A DNA stretch of 64,000 nt from Certhia americana (lineage: Eukaryota > Chordata > Aves > Passeriformes > Certhiidae). Shown in pieces: positions 11,995 through 25,190 of this stretch (the stretch's first letter is position 1; each line of letters starts with the position of its first letter). A model generated the notes under the pieces. It did no database searches, was not told the DNA's origin, and saw nothing but the letters and a program-made list of their open reading frames with translations. Where the stretch lies: contig CM031858.1 of the NCBI GenBank assembly GCA_018697195.1, forward strand, positions 112,796,409-112,860,408. The letters run 5' to 3'. A program made the position numbers and the translations under genes.

Positions 11995-12628
11995 TGACAA
12001 AACACGTGTGTTGAGATAAAGGTAGTTCGATAGGTAAACCTGTGCATGAAAATAAAACAAAACAAGGAATTCATTCACCACTTTCCCTGGGCAGACAGAT
12101 GTTCAGCTTGTTTTAGAAAGTCAAGCTTCATCAAGCATAATGGTTACTTGGGAAGACAAACCCATTACTTCAAGCATTCCCCTCCTTTCTACAGGTTATA
12201 TTTCTGACCATGATGTCATATGGTACAGAATATCCCTTTGCTCAGCTGGGATAAACTGTCAAACCATGTCCTCATCCCTACTTCTTGCTCACCCCCAGTC
12301 TACTTGCCTGTGGGGCAGTGAAACAGAAAATGCCTTGATGTTTTATAAACACTGTTCAGCAAGAAGTAAGACACCAAAGTATTATCAGCACTGTTATTGT
12401 CACAAATCCAAACATAGCACAGTATCACTTTCTATGAAGAAAGTTCACCTCAGACAAAACCCACTGGAGGGGGCAGTGCAGGGTGAAAAAGAAAAATGCC
12501 TTTATGATTTGCAAGCACTCTTCAGAAATAATGAAAACATAGATGCATTAGCGACACTGCTTTAGTTACAAAGAAAAAGCACACCTCCATACAGGCTAAT
12601 GTGAAGAAAGTAAACTCCATTCCAGCCA
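11995..12628 (-). mobile_element. ERVL-type LTR with an internal tandem duplication
   Basis: Contains landmarks of the avian ERVL-type LTR in reverse: aattcattcaccactttccc, tacttgggaagacaaa, tgatgtcatatggtacagaa then atccctttgctcagctggg, and attccagcca at the right end, where the minus-strand LTR would begin (tggctggaat). On the minus strand a TATA-like element lies at about 12197-12205 and a CRE-like tgatgtca at 12211-12218. The segment 12312-12468 is repeated as 12469-12628 in degraded form. No internal retroviral genes are attached, so it is a solo LTR or fragment. The plus-strand 141-codon open frame at 12140-12565 lies inside it and is not a gene. Confidence 0.65.
12312..12628 (-). repeat. 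~160 bp tandem duplication inside the LTR
   Basis: Two diverged units, 12312-12468 and 12469-12628. Each runs from ggggcagtg through aatgcctt, a cactnttcag patch, a run like cactg(c/t)t then cacaaatcc or aaagaaaaagc, to a tgaagaaagt motif near its end. They lie upstream of the TATA-like element when read on the minus strand, which is where U3 enhancer duplications occur. Whether the duplication predates insertion is unknown. Confidence 0.6.
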
Positions 12629-13599
12629 GGTGAAGTAATTTTTTTCATATGAACTTCTAAGGTGTCATTTTATGATGATATGTTATTCAGCCATCAGCTC
12701 TTTTCCAGGAGAACATTCAATAATCACCCTTGTTACTTTTAAAGAGACAATGTTTTATATTTTTAATGGTGATATGAAACAGGAGTTTCACACTTCAGGG
12801 TTTAAAGTAGTCATAAAACTTTAAATGATCAGGTAGTACATACTTTTTCTTAAGTGTCCCACTGGTAGGCTTTCAGTTGTGCTTCATCTTTGTCCCACAG
12901 CCAGGCATATAAAACTCAGAAAGGAAATTATATTTTTAAGCACATAATTCACTCACAATGGATAAAAAGACCAACTTTCTAATTATTTTCATATCTCAGG
13001 TTTTATCAATACTTTTGATTCCATTCTTTCATCAGAATACAAGATTATTCTGAAGCAATACTGAAGTTTAATGTAAAAGGAACAAAACCATATCAATAAT
13101 GAAAGAAGTGTTTGAGGTTAGCATAGTCCAGTATTAAAGAAGAGGTCATGAAAGACAATCAAAGAATTTGAACAACACAAGTTCAACAAGGTTAAAGAAT
13201 GAATAATCAGCAAGGAAGAAACAAGAAACAGGTGAAAAGACAGAAAGACAAGCAGTCCAGGAAAATAAAATAAAATAAAATAAAGACAACAGAAGAGAAA
13301 AATGTTGAAGTAACATATATATAAGGGTTTATATCAAAAACTTGGAACTTAAGTAATTTTATTTTAAAACAGTAACAACTCTGATTTTCTTATCAAAAAA
13401 GTTCAACTAATTTAAGATCAATCTCGGATTTAGAAAAAAATTTTGGTTTTTGTTTTTCTCTGTCTCTCTGCCAGCCGGCTGTTTGTCTTCTGTTTCCTGA
13501 AAATGTATACAGTTTTGTTTTCACCAGCCAGAGATCTTGAAAGTGTGCACGAGACTTTTCTTTTCTTTTCCCTTCATTATTTTTTTTTCTTATCATTAC
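12629..13599. other. AT-rich non-coding DNA
   Basis: No gene recognised. It contains a short (AAAAT)n microsatellite at about 13262-13283 and T-rich patches near 13430-13460 and 13555-13590. Confidence 0.55.
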
Positions 13600-14200
13600 A
13601 TTCTGTTCCTGACCTGCAAAGCTCTTCAGTGTGGGTCAGTTCAAGGCACGGAACTCCAAAGCCCCAAATGCCCAATGCTCACTATGAAATGACACATGCT
13701 TAATGCAAAATGCCTAATGCTCTAATGTCCCAATCTAAAATGCTCAACTACAAAATACTAAAAGCTCCCATCCTCAGGGTGGTGTGGATATTTATACTAC
13801 AATCCACGTAATCAGTATTTATAATTGTACTCCAATAACTATTATGTTAGAAGGTTAGACTCTATTCTAAGCCAACTATAATGTGCCACCTCACAGCAGG
13901 AGATGAAGGCAAGGAAGAAGAAGGAAGAAACCCAAAAGACAGGTGCTTCCTCCATCTTGTCTTCACGTGTCTGCCATCCTAAAAACCCCATATATCTAGA
14001 ATTCTCACCCTGTGATAAAACTACACACTATTGTACTCTCTAATACACACTGTTAAAAACTCTGCTTCATTTCAGAGCCTAAAAGCCCTTTTTCCATGAA
14101 CAAAGTTTAAAAACACTGTTTGTCAGAGATTCTAAAATCTCTCAAACATGCAAAGAGATATTCCTCATAATTCCAGACTCCGACAGATTGACACACAAAA
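13600..14200. repeat. Probable LTR-like interspersed repeat, family uncertain
   Basis: More even in composition than its flanks. It holds a degenerate run of short aatgc-type units (13661-13745), a TATA-like ggatatttatac near 13789-13800, then a patch (caggtgcttcctccatcttg near 13941) and cctgtgataaaact (14010-14023). From memory this arrangement resembles a songbird LTR-type repeat, but I cannot name the family or define ends and target duplications. No open frame is convincing. Confidence 0.35.
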
Positions 14201-17200
14201 GATCAAGAATGAAAAAAACACAAAAAACCCCCAACAAAACCAAAAAAACCCTTCAGCATATCTGAGTCACTTTGGAGAGCCTGACCTACATGTTTATCTA
14301 TTCTTTCCTCAGCCAGTTATGCTATGTTCTTAAAGATCACACCACAAATCAAAACATTGCGTTGAACATCAATCACCAGCTGAAACTTGGGTGATTCTTT
14401 ATTTTCTTTTGAAGACATTCATTTCAAGCTGTTGTAATGAAAGGAGCAGAATCTCCAAAAATCTTAAGTTACACAGAGAAATAATTTTGGAAACCAGAGC
14501 AAGAGAATAAAAATTAGATAGAATTGTAGTTGTTATGTTTAAGGGCAGCTTTAGTATTCAGACTGTGGATTCAGAGAGGTTCAATTGCAGCTTTTCAAGG
14601 AGAAATTAATCTACTTGTCCTTCTTAACCTTAGATCTTGAAAGGTAATTTTTAATTACTGGGAGGTGGTTGTTTCTGTTTGTTTGTTTGTTGTGTGTGGC
14701 GTTTTAGTAAGTACAAAGGAAACCCTTCCCTCCCGGTCCTCCTACCCTCCATTTAGTATCAGTGTGTTTGTAGCATTGTGTTCTTTCATTTTAACAAGAC
14801 TGATATTTCTTAGTCATCAAAGGTCAATAGCCAGTCTCTACTCATTCTCGTAGCAGTAGGTTATTATTTAAAGACAAGACAGGAAGTCTGTGTCATTATC
14901 AAGAAGAAATATCTTCTACACTTAGCATGTGGTTGCACCTGTCAGTCTCTCTTACCCAAGGAAATTTATTTTGCTGAAAGGTGAGTATATCTGATAAATA
15001 ACCAACAGTTTCTCAGAAAATCATCTGCATAGCCAAGAGATTATACTGGAAAATTAAAAAATAACCAGCTGTTTTGTGATCATATTTCAAAAAATAAAAC
15101 ACATTATAAAGAACAATCTGTCCCTTGGGAAAAAAAAAATGAAGTAAAATAAAACTTTAGAAACTATGCATTAAAGGTTGAATGGATTTTGTTACATGGA
15201 TAAATATAAATTGAGAAGTAATCACTTACAAATCATATTGATTGAAACTGACATTTCTGTACAACCAGAAGTATCTAATAGTCTTAAGATATTCCACATT
15301 AATTCCTTAGGTACTTTATTATTACTCAATTATAACAAAAGTGGAGATTCTCATCATATGGTCTAGAGTTACTTTTCCTGTCTTGTCCATGCATTGGGTG
15401 TATTCCAACTGGAATACAATATGACCAATTTTCATTCAGTATATATAATTATGTTTGACCCACTGCTTCAAGGTGAACTGTTTCTGTGGTTTTTTTCAAG
15501 ACAAACAGGTAATCACTGGAAGAATAGAAACATCTACTAAACATATTAAAATAAATTTTAATTCCTCACCTTCTGTGAATCACCTTTATTTACTGAAAGA
15601 AAGCCAGGAATATATGTTCATGATGATGAATATTTATAGGATAGTTATTCTAGTTGATTAAATTAGAAGGTAACAGTGATCATTATCCTATTTAAAGAAT
15701 AATAAAACCAGCCTCCTACTCAGGTTTAGTTTATTGCTCATGTCAAGATTTACAGATATTAAATTCAACCTAAAGTTATGTCTCTCTTGTATAGAGATAT
15801 AAATGTCAAAACTTCTACAGCAACAGGCTATAAAACTACCTAACCAAAACTTGCAGAACAGCTTCTCACTATAAAATACAGTGTAGTTAATCAAGCTAAT
15901 AAAGGTCATGTATAAAGAAAGAGAGTAAGCAGCATTAGTGAGAACTAAAGTTTTTTTAGTAAATATAAATTTAACAACTAGGAAAACCCAGTAAAAGAAC
16001 TCAACATATTTCTCTGCATTGCATTTCCTTTCATTAAGACATACATTTACTGTTTTTTGCAATTTATTTTTAAAAAATGAATTGTGGCATCATAAGGATA
16101 GAATTTTTAGATTTACAGATGATAAAAATGAACAATATTTACTTAAGAAAACCTTTTCTCCTCTCCCGTGTCATCTTGTTACAACATTTACATAATCACA
16201 AAAAGTAGCAGAAATTTCAAAATTCTCAAACCTCTCCTTTAAATAACATGAAGTCATAGGATTATCATGGCAATTGTGACTATATTACCTTCACATATTA
16301 GTGGATATAATGTAATGAATAGAGGATAATTCAAAGTTTTCAAGTGCAGCATGTTGTTGGTGAAAGATAAATATGTTGTGACAAAATATGCAGAATGGGG
16401 CAGATAATCACAATGACAGATTCTAACTATGGTGATGATAATCTGACTCATTTTATAAAGTTCAGTCAGTCACACTTGAGTTCAGTGTTCTTGGAGGAAG
16501 ATGTGATTTCACAGAAGCAAAGCAACACAAAATAGCTAATTCTGTGGTGACAAATTGTCAGGTTACACATGGTATTTCTGGATTAATTATTGCCACCATC
16601 CCAGACAGCAAATGACTTTATCACCCAGCTGGTACTGGGCAAGGATTAGATGTGTCACATTCTGAGGTCGCAATTAGTGTGGTTATTGCCAGTAATAACT
16701 AAGTGGGTAATTCAGCATTTCAGAGAGAAGCACAAGATTTCCTGTTGTGGAATCACAGTGCCTTGGACAACTCTAACCAACATTTTTAATAAGGTTGTAT
16801 AATGATAATTTGCACTTCAAAGTAATATCCAAAGCTCCCTAGACCAAAGCCACCGTTTCTTCATAAATCTATCTCCCTTCAGTAGTGAATGCTGTGACTG
16901 TCAGTTGCAATGGCATGGCCATGTTATGCAGAGTGAGTAGCTAATGATTAGATGTTACAGAAAAACATAATTAGGTATGAAATTTTAATATTGTCAAGTA
17001 TGTTTTTAATGATATGTGCCTGGGTGCATTTTATCTTTATCTTTCATAGGCATTCTTCATGGTTCAAAACTCTTTAATGTTTTTAAAGGTCAAACTGAAC
17101 CTTCATTCACCAGTCTCAAAGTCTAAATGAATTATTTTCTTTTTTTGAGTTTACAAATATTTTGTTAATGGCTTATAAGTTGAAGAAAATTAAAGAAATT

Positions 17201-17268
17201 GAAGAAATTAAACAAAAAACCCTGGTTCATCATGATGTTTTCAAAAGTGTAGAACAGTTTGTCTAGTT
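14201..17268. other. AT-rich non-coding DNA
   Basis: A/C-rich simple patch at about 14205-14250, otherwise AT-rich unique sequence. The 124-codon minus frame at 15688-16062 has a hydrophobic, low-complexity translation with no recognisable domain and is most likely chance. Confidence 0.55.
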
Positions 17269-17905
17269 CACAGAATCATAAAATCAATAAGGGTAAAAAA
17301 TACTGTCAAGATCACCAAGTCCAGTCATCGACCTTGCACTACTACCATCTTCACCTTTAAACCATACCCTTAAGTGCTCTATCCACAGGTTCTTTGAACT
17401 CTTCCAGGGATGTGCTCCACCACTAACCTGGGCAGTCTGTACCAATGCTTTACAACACTTTCCACTATTTTTTTCCCCTAATATCCAATCTAAACCTTCC
17501 CTGGCACAACTTGAGGCCATTTCCTCTCATTCTCTCCCTTCCTACCTGGGACAAGAGACTGACTCCCACCAGCCTACAACCTCCCTCTAGGTACTTGTGG
17601 AGGGTGAAAGATCCCCTCTGAGCCTTCTTTTCTCCAGGCTAAACAGCCCCAGCTGCCTCAGGCACTCTTCAGAGGACTTGTACTCCAGAGCCTTCCCCAG
17701 CTCCATTGCCCTTCTCTGGACTCACTCCAGCCCCTCAATGCCCTTCTGGTAGTGAGTGGCTCAGAACTGGACACAGCACCCAAGGTGTGACCTCACCAGT
17801 ACTGAGTACAGGGGGACAATCACTGCCCTGGTCCTGCTGGCCACACCAGTGCTGATCCAGGCCAGGGTGCCATTGGTCTTCTTTGCTACCTGGGCACACA
17901 CTCTT
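17269..17905 (-). mobile_element. CR1 LINE fragment, 3' end
   Basis: Begins at the left with the degraded CR1 tail (cacagaatcataaaatcaat) and continues through the familiar minus-strand order: lccagggatgtgctccaccac-type patch (17407-17423), cttctctggactcactccag (near 17711), a tccaggtgtgac-like patch at 17780-17792, gatccaggccagggtgcc (17855-17872) and cctgggcacaca (17889-17900). The element is 5'-truncated, as most CR1 copies are, and its reading frame is broken. CR1 is the dominant LINE of bird genomes; this copy is old and inactive. Confidence 0.9.
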
Positions 17906-19655
17906 GTTTGTCAGTATGAAGTTCTTTAGCATATTGTGATTCAAAAATATAATTTCTTCTCTCTTGGCCCTTGGTCTCTGCAGTCTTTCTCAACTAATTT
18001 TATGAAAACCACACCTTTTTTTCTCACACACACATTAAATAAAAGCTTATAATTAAATATTAATGTTACACAACAAAAACAAGATATGAAATTAAACCTA
18101 ACATAATATTTAGGCTACATTTTAAATAACAGCAATATTTCACTCTTTACAGCAATAATTGTTTATTATCATTTATTTGGTAGTTTTTGTATTTGATCAC
18201 CAGATACGAAATCTGAGATTATCTGCTTATAAAAGCAAAAGAACCAAAAAACCCACTATTTCACTAGGATCTTACAGGAAACTTTTTTTTTTTTTTTTTT
18301 TTGAAAGGGTGTTTGTTTGCTGTTGTTGGTATATTTTTTTTTAATTTCAAAAATTAATGATATACTGAGAATTTGTGAAATTAATTTTGCAATAAACAAA
18401 AGCAATTAAGAAGATTATGTGGATCACCAAAACTTAAATGCTTCTAATAATAAGATGATTACCAAGTTTTTAGAAAAAAGCATTATAATGTCTGGACTAG
18501 TCTTCTCATTAGACTGAATTTGCTGGGTTTGGATGAGGTACAGCTAATTTTCTTCACAGTACAATTAATTAATTTATTTATCTCCATTTTTTGAAGGCTT
18601 GAAGTGGCAAAAGGTTTTTAGTTCTCTGTTAATTTTGTGAAATTATGACAAAGCCTAAAATTTTCTCATAGCCATGGCTTAAATATATTCTTTGTTTCTT
18701 GCAATATTGCATATTTTTACTTAAATTATGTATGTTTCCAATTTCATCAATAATCTAACAACCTGTATCAGTTTATTTAATTTATTTATGATTCATAGTA
18801 TATGTTTAGTGAAATGTAAATTTGTATTTAAAGACAGAACTGGAGATTTATTTAATTTTTATCTCTGAAACTGAAAAATATGGTGTCAATTTTTGTCTTG
18901 TGAACAAAGCAGTAGAATGCAAGTTCTTACATGCTACAGATGCAATTATGGACTGTGTAAAAGATGAATCCTGAACAAACATATATAATAAAATTGTACT
19001 TAGAATATTACTTATAGCAGACAACATAACTTAGGACGACTTCTGAATCATTATATTTTTAAACATAATTGAACTAATTCTGGATTGCAGAAGATATTTC
19101 AGTATCCTGCCTGATTATATGGGAAACACTGGTTATGTTGAGTGCTGCTGACATACATTTAGGTACACATTCATTTAAATTTTATTTTGTTGAAACAGAC
19201 ACAGATGTGGTCATTTAACAGCAAATATGAGTCTTGAAATAAGTCTTCTTTCTTCTCTTCTGTCATAGAGAATGGAGGCCTGTGACCCTCCCCTAGGCTG
19301 TTTGCCAGTTTATCAGGTAACTATCAAATTTATTTCATCACACATGAGAAACTGAAACCAGGGAAACTCACTCAAGGTATCACCAAAACCAGAGTCTTTA
19401 TAGTTAAATGGATGTCATAAAACAGAATTTTATGTTCAGAGCAGAATATAATAACTTGTTAAGATATATTTTCTAGTATGATGACATACTAGTTAAGATA
19501 TACTTTCTGATACTGCTTTTTCCTACTCAATAGGATTAGAATTTTTTTTTGTTAACATGTTTGTTATAAACACTTTTTTTTCCCCATCTAAGAATAGAAA
19601 AGGACAAAGATGTATTTTTAATGGTCTTCAGAAAAGTAAACCCATTGCTCATGGG
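17906..19655. other. AT-rich non-coding DNA
   Basis: AT-rich unique sequence with an 18-20 base T run at about 18282-18302. A short perfect inverted repeat, ctagtatg (19473-19480) and catactag (19485-19492), lies between two diverged copies of a gttaagatata motif (about 19458 and 19492). No gene seen. Confidence 0.55.
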
Positions 19656-19792
19656 AGATATTTTTATTTTTATTTTTATTTTTATTTTTATTTTTATTTT
19701 TATTTTTATTTTTATTTTTATTTTTATTTTTATTTTTATTATTATTTTTATTTTTATTTTTACTTTTATTTTTATTTTTATTTTTTTTTAGG
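19656..19792 (+). repeat. Hexanucleotide (TTTTTA)n microsatellite
   Basis: About 20 copies of a six-base ttttta unit, with a few interruptions (attatta near 19738-19744, a tttac unit near 19761, and a final T run). The periodicity produces Phe/Tyr alternation on the plus strand and Lys/Asn on the minus strand in open frames that are not genes. Confidence 0.95.
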
Positions 19793-22700
19793 AACTGCTG
19801 ACAGAATAGATTCAACCTGTCCTATGAAGAGAATTTTGAGTCAGGCACACCATCCTGTATGTCCTAAGCCCTCGCTACTTGTGATGTCATGCCATCCGAG
19901 CAGATATCAGGTGACATTCTGATGAATAGAAATTAATGTGTGGAGCTGTTTTACAGGGAGAGTACTTAATCCTGGAACCTACTGATGTAAATGAAGATAT
20001 GCCTGGATATTGCAAATCTCAAACAGCATCACTTCTAGGCATTATAGCTTACATCAAATGCAAATGAAGGGTACTGTTTTCAATATTCTTCTTTTTTGTT
20101 GGACTTTCAAGCAACTCATACACACAGCAATATTAGTTGCTCTTAAAAATTGCATCCAACAGCTCCCTCTTGATCTCCTGGACTGAGATGTGTGACATTC
20201 CCTGGTCCAATGTTTTTTCAAACATTCCTTGGTCCAATGTTTCCTCCTTCAGCCTTTGCTGACTTGTTCAATCAAGACAGATATCCCCAGAAAAATGAGA
20301 GACACCTAAAAAGTACTGCTTTAGGCTACTCAGGATGACCTTCTTTAATCTGCCGAAGAAAAACATAGTACATCAAGACTTTCCATTTTGGCCTTTTTCT
20401 GTATCTTAAAAATTGTTAAATCTTGGTTTTCAAAATAGAGCTTTTGGGGGGTTTCCTCTGATCCTCCTGCTTGGGCAGTATTATTCAGCTGCTGCTAACT
20501 TGCAGCCTAGCAGGAAGGATGCTACTTGGCTAGTCCTACATGAAAAACCTGATACTCAACAACTGCTTTCCTTCCTTAGAGCTTACAGATGTGGTTTCAT
20601 TTTCTGTATTTAAAGAATTGCTCCATTTTAGCACATGGTTTTGGCTTCATATACGTATTACAGTATACAGAGCTGAAAAAACAGCTGGTGTTTCACTGCA
20701 CAACTTAGTTTTAGGTAATAAACAAGTAGAGTTTCCTAGAACCATGGGGAACTACTGTTCATTTCAGGTCACAGTCAGTGTACTACAGGTGAGAAACAAA
20801 AGGATCTATAATTTTAAGTGTAAATAAATGAAACAATAATAAAAAGTTACTGTAATTCCATACAGAATAAAGATGACTTTGTTGCATTTTGAATGAATAA
20901 ATGATTAACCCTGCATAAATATAAACATAACAATCTTAGCAATGTTTAACCATTGTTTCCATTACTCACTTCTATGTTTTTTAAGCTATTCTTCTAAGTA
21001 TATAAAATACTTCAGTGTTGGTATCATCGAAATGATTAATTTTTCAAATTTAAGTTGTTGCTGTACATTACCAGCCCAGAGTAGCTTATTCAATATTGAC
21101 ATCAAACTTATCCAGAAAAGGGTGCAGTTACATGATCTTTCACGGTGCATATCAGTAAGTAATTTGTAGAAAAGTTAGTTTGTCAAATGGAAATTATTTA
21201 CTTTGTAATGTGGATTTACCCTGCTAAATCTTACATAACAAGAAAAAAAAAAAAACCAACACAGGAATTTTCATTTCACCAGTTTAAGTTGTAAAATCAA
21301 TGACAAGAAAATAATTCATTAATTAAGTATTGATAGGAGTAAATTTTCTCTTCCCTGTCAATATTATTATATATATAAAGGAAAAAAATAAAGAAGAAAA
21401 AGGAAATATTTTGCAGGATAAAGAAGTTTAAAACATTTTTTTAAAAGATAATTTATATGGTGTGAATATAAAAATAAAGTTATGTCCTCAGTAAAACTGA
21501 TTGTTTTATCAACTGAAAGTGCTTTTCCATTGACTTCAGTATAACTGAGGTTTAACCTGCAAAATAAAAGAAAAAATGAAAGGTTTCCCCTAGAAGCTGA
21601 AATATCATCTACTTTTAAAGATTAGTAAAAACATATAGAGTGCACAATACACTCCAGACCAATTATTCATCAAATATATATATGGCATTTTAGTCCCTAG
21701 TAGCAAAAAACACAAAGAAGGATCTCCAAAGTATCAAATTTCTGAAAAAATAAAAATTGATTGCTGCTATTCCCATGCTAAAGAATGAACCTGCTCACAG
21801 GAAAGTATAAGAAAATGACTTAGGGTTTTAATTTCAGTTGGGAGATGGGGACATGCAGCAGAATTGCATGACAACATACAAGTTTGCAAACAACATAAAT
21901 AAAATTTACTTGTCCACAAAAAGAGTATAACATGGCTAAGAAACAAAGAAGAAAATTTTAACTGTTGAATAAGATAGATGGACTGAAATATACTTTCCTT
22001 CTATGTGATTTCTGGGTCGGGAAAATGTAGGAGTTCTCTTTGGTTTTTTATAATCATTATTGGAGCTCTTTTCATCTCCCTAAGAGGAAAACATCAGTTC
22101 TTCCCTGCAGCAGAATATGTCTAATTCCAGCATTAGCTAGCAAGAATCACCATTGTTCAGGAGTTATCAAGCTCTCCACAGAAGCCAGAGTAGTTTTCCT
22201 GTTGGTATATCAGTATATACTAACCTTGTGTAAGAGTGCTTAGTCAACCACACTTCCCAACCATTGGAGAACAGACACTGACTTGAAGAAGTCAAGCCTT
22301 TTGTTTGCACTGCATGTTCAGATCTAGTTCTCAAGTCCTTAAATCTCTTTCAAAGCAATTTTCCCCTCCTGTCAATGTTCTATGAACTATTATTTTATTT
22401 TCTGAGCAGCAGGGATGTACAAGCAAGGTATTATGAAGAATTTTAGAAGGCAGAATTTTTTTTTTGTCAGTATATTGTTAGCTGCCCAGCAAGTGCTTTT
22501 GTTAATTTGAAATTAAATTTGGAATGCGTATAGCTCTGTTATCTTACCCCTTAATGAAATTGAAATTTATGTGTTTGCAAATACATACAGAAAATGCTTG
22601 AGGTCAAGGTAGTAGTGAGTTTGGGTATAGCATAAATAGATTTTTAGTGGATCTGTATTTTTGCAGAGTGACTTCCTAATTTCTGAACACATCAGTGTTA

Positions 22701-24599
22701 CTGTGAAGCTATAAATAGAGTAGGCCATAGGCTGTCAGAGAATTGCAGAGAAGATTCAGGGACTGTAGGAAGCCCATCTGTATTGCCCCTCAGCCTACCA
22801 GTAAAGGCTTCCAGCTGAGGAACTCTAATTGACTGGCTGAGCAGTTCTAGTTGGAAAATAAAATTGGATGTATTAGCTTAAGTTACCAAAAATGAGGGAC
22901 CTAGAAATGCTAATGTGGTCACTCCTAGCAGATGGTTTTCACTTTCCAAGTAAGTGCTAGGAGCCTACCAAAAGGGGCTCTACTTCACTGACATACACAG
23001 ATTTTGGGGAAAAAAATACCATTGGCAAACCCAGATATAAATGATAGACAATCTGAAAATGGTACAGAGCTTCAGTTTTCAAACTATTTTGAAGGCTTAG
23101 TAATTGTACAAGTAATTGTGCTTTCTTCAGTTAATTCCCAATATTCTTTGAATTTGTTTAAATCAACTTTCTGAAGAAAGCAGCTTAAATTAGCAAATAG
23201 TTGAGGGGTGGGATAAGGAATGCACCTTCAAAGAAAAATAACAGACTTCCAGGGTGGAAGCAACATTCATTTTTATTAGGACATCAACCACTAATCTTGT
23301 TTTCCATGTGCATGAAATGGATAAGTCATTTCTCAAAATGAATGAGGAAATATTCCTTTTAAACCATTGCCTTTCTATAAAGGTGTTTACATGGCGAGAA
23401 CACTTGTCTTTTCTACTGTAACCAACTATCTGTAAAATACTCATGTAGGTCATTTCAGTTCATCCAGATGAAGCTCTGTACTGAAAGGAATAGTTTGAAC
23501 ACTTACTAAGGTAGAAGGAGAGAGTGTGCACAGAGCTTTAAGAATCAAAAAAATCCTTAGTGTGCATAAGAAGTAATAATTCCTTCTCACTTTTCCCTCT
23601 CATGACAACACTTTTCCAACTCTCATTTTCCAACACCTTTTTGATGCTTTATGCATGGAAAATTTGAAATGTTAGATGGGATGCCACAACAAAGAGTTAG
23701 CAGCCTTTCAGTCTTCTTTACTTTTAAACAAGATTTTGTGTTTTTATCTGAAAAACATGTGGGTTTTTGTGGGTTTTGGGGGTTTTTTCTTTTTTTTTTT
23801 TTTTCCTGAGGGAAGATAAAAATATTTTCTAATATGATGATTATATGAAAACGGAAACCTGGCAGCTAGCTTCCAGGGTAAATAGGGGAAGACTTCAGGA
23901 AGAAAAAAATCATTCAGGCCTTCATTGATTTCTAGCACTTTTGCCCTCAATTCTAATACTTGACTACTTAGATTCTTAAAGTACTTTAGGGCTTTGTATA
24001 CAATCCCCAACAGGCTTCAGAAATTCAAAGACACGAAGAAAAATAAATGGCCATATTCCCTAAGTGTTTCTACTTAAATACTTTGTTGAACGAACTCTGA
24101 ATAACCCCAAAAAAGGCCCTGAAGATTTTACTATTCAAATTTGAACTCAAATTCTGCTCATTAGGGCTAAAAAAACCCTAAAAACTAATCAAATAAATTC
24201 CCTTTGTGTTTTTAAGCATCCCTTAGGTTGCTATTAACGGCCTAGAAAAGATAATTTCACTTTCATTTGTTGCAGCTACAAATAAAGGAATTAGAAGAAC
24301 AAGGTAAACAAAAGAATAGAGAGAAAAAACCCCTTCTGTAAAAAAAAAAAAAATAAGTTGATCAAACTAAACCAGCAACAGTTCCCTACTGCAGGGGTTT
24401 GGGGGGTTTACCTGTTTGGTTTTTAAGGTTTTGTGGGGTTTTTTTAAGTATTAGCATTTGAAGTCAATGGAGAATTTCATTTAAGCCGCTCAATTACTCT
24501 TTGAGAAAAATAATTGAACATGACATCAATGAGAGAACAAACTTATTTATACTCCTTTGGGATAATTTTAAACCAGAAAGTGCTGCATAGTATTCTAGC
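19793..24599. other. AT-rich non-coding DNA
   Basis: No gene or transposon recognised. A two-copy 27-base tandem repeat (acattccctggtccaatg type) sits at 20195-20246. T/G-rich patches occur at 23763-23805, and A runs at 21241-21255 and 24340-24353. Open frames of 66-95 codons have no recognisable motif. Confidence 0.55.
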
Positions 24600-25190
24600 T
24601 TTTAGTTTGTGGAAAATGGTAATGATTGCATTTTCCTGTCAGGAACATGGTGTTCTGCAAAGGGGCAGAGGGAAAGGAGAGTGGGATGTTGTGCAGGGCT
24701 ATTTTGTGTCTCAGTAGGGGAGAACTGACAACAAGTGGCATAAAGATAGAATAAAAAGAGGAGTAGAGACAGGAAGGAAATCATGCCTCTGTGGCTGACA
24801 CGAACCCAGCTTTTTTGCAGCATTGAACAGATCTGATGGGTTTCCTCATGGAACACTGCACAGATCCCATCCATGCTGAGGTCCAACCTCCTTCCTATGT
24901 CTTCCTACATCATCTTGGATAAACCCCCGAACTCTCTATCTCCTTTTAACAGGCTGGAAAGCTAGCTCTGCCTTAACATCCAGCAGTGTCCAGTGCAGGA
25001 TGTGACCAGGCACCTCCTTACACAGCTGCTCATGACAGCACACGAGCTTTTTAGCCCCAGTAGAGCAGACATGTCTGGGCCAGGGTCATCAACTGCTGGA
25101 TTACAATGTCTTTTCAAAGGCTTCCTGTACACAGGATTGAAGCATTGCTTATTTCAAAAGCTGTTGCAAACCCAGAGGTTCAGGTAATCT
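24600..25190. other. GC-richer block, unidentified
   Basis: Composition is noticeably more even than in the flanks (especially 24770-25190) and CpG-poor, which could mark an old, unnamed transposon or a diverged exon-free conserved block. I find no CR1 tail, LTR end or convincing coding frame; the 94-codon minus frame (24602-24886) lacks known motifs. Confidence 0.3.

Noticed and set aside
12140..12565. 141-codon plus frame
   Set aside because: Lies antisense inside an ERVL-type LTR, which does not encode protein.
19557..19922. 121-codon frame with Phe-Tyr repeats
   Set aside because: Produced by the (TTTTTA)n array.
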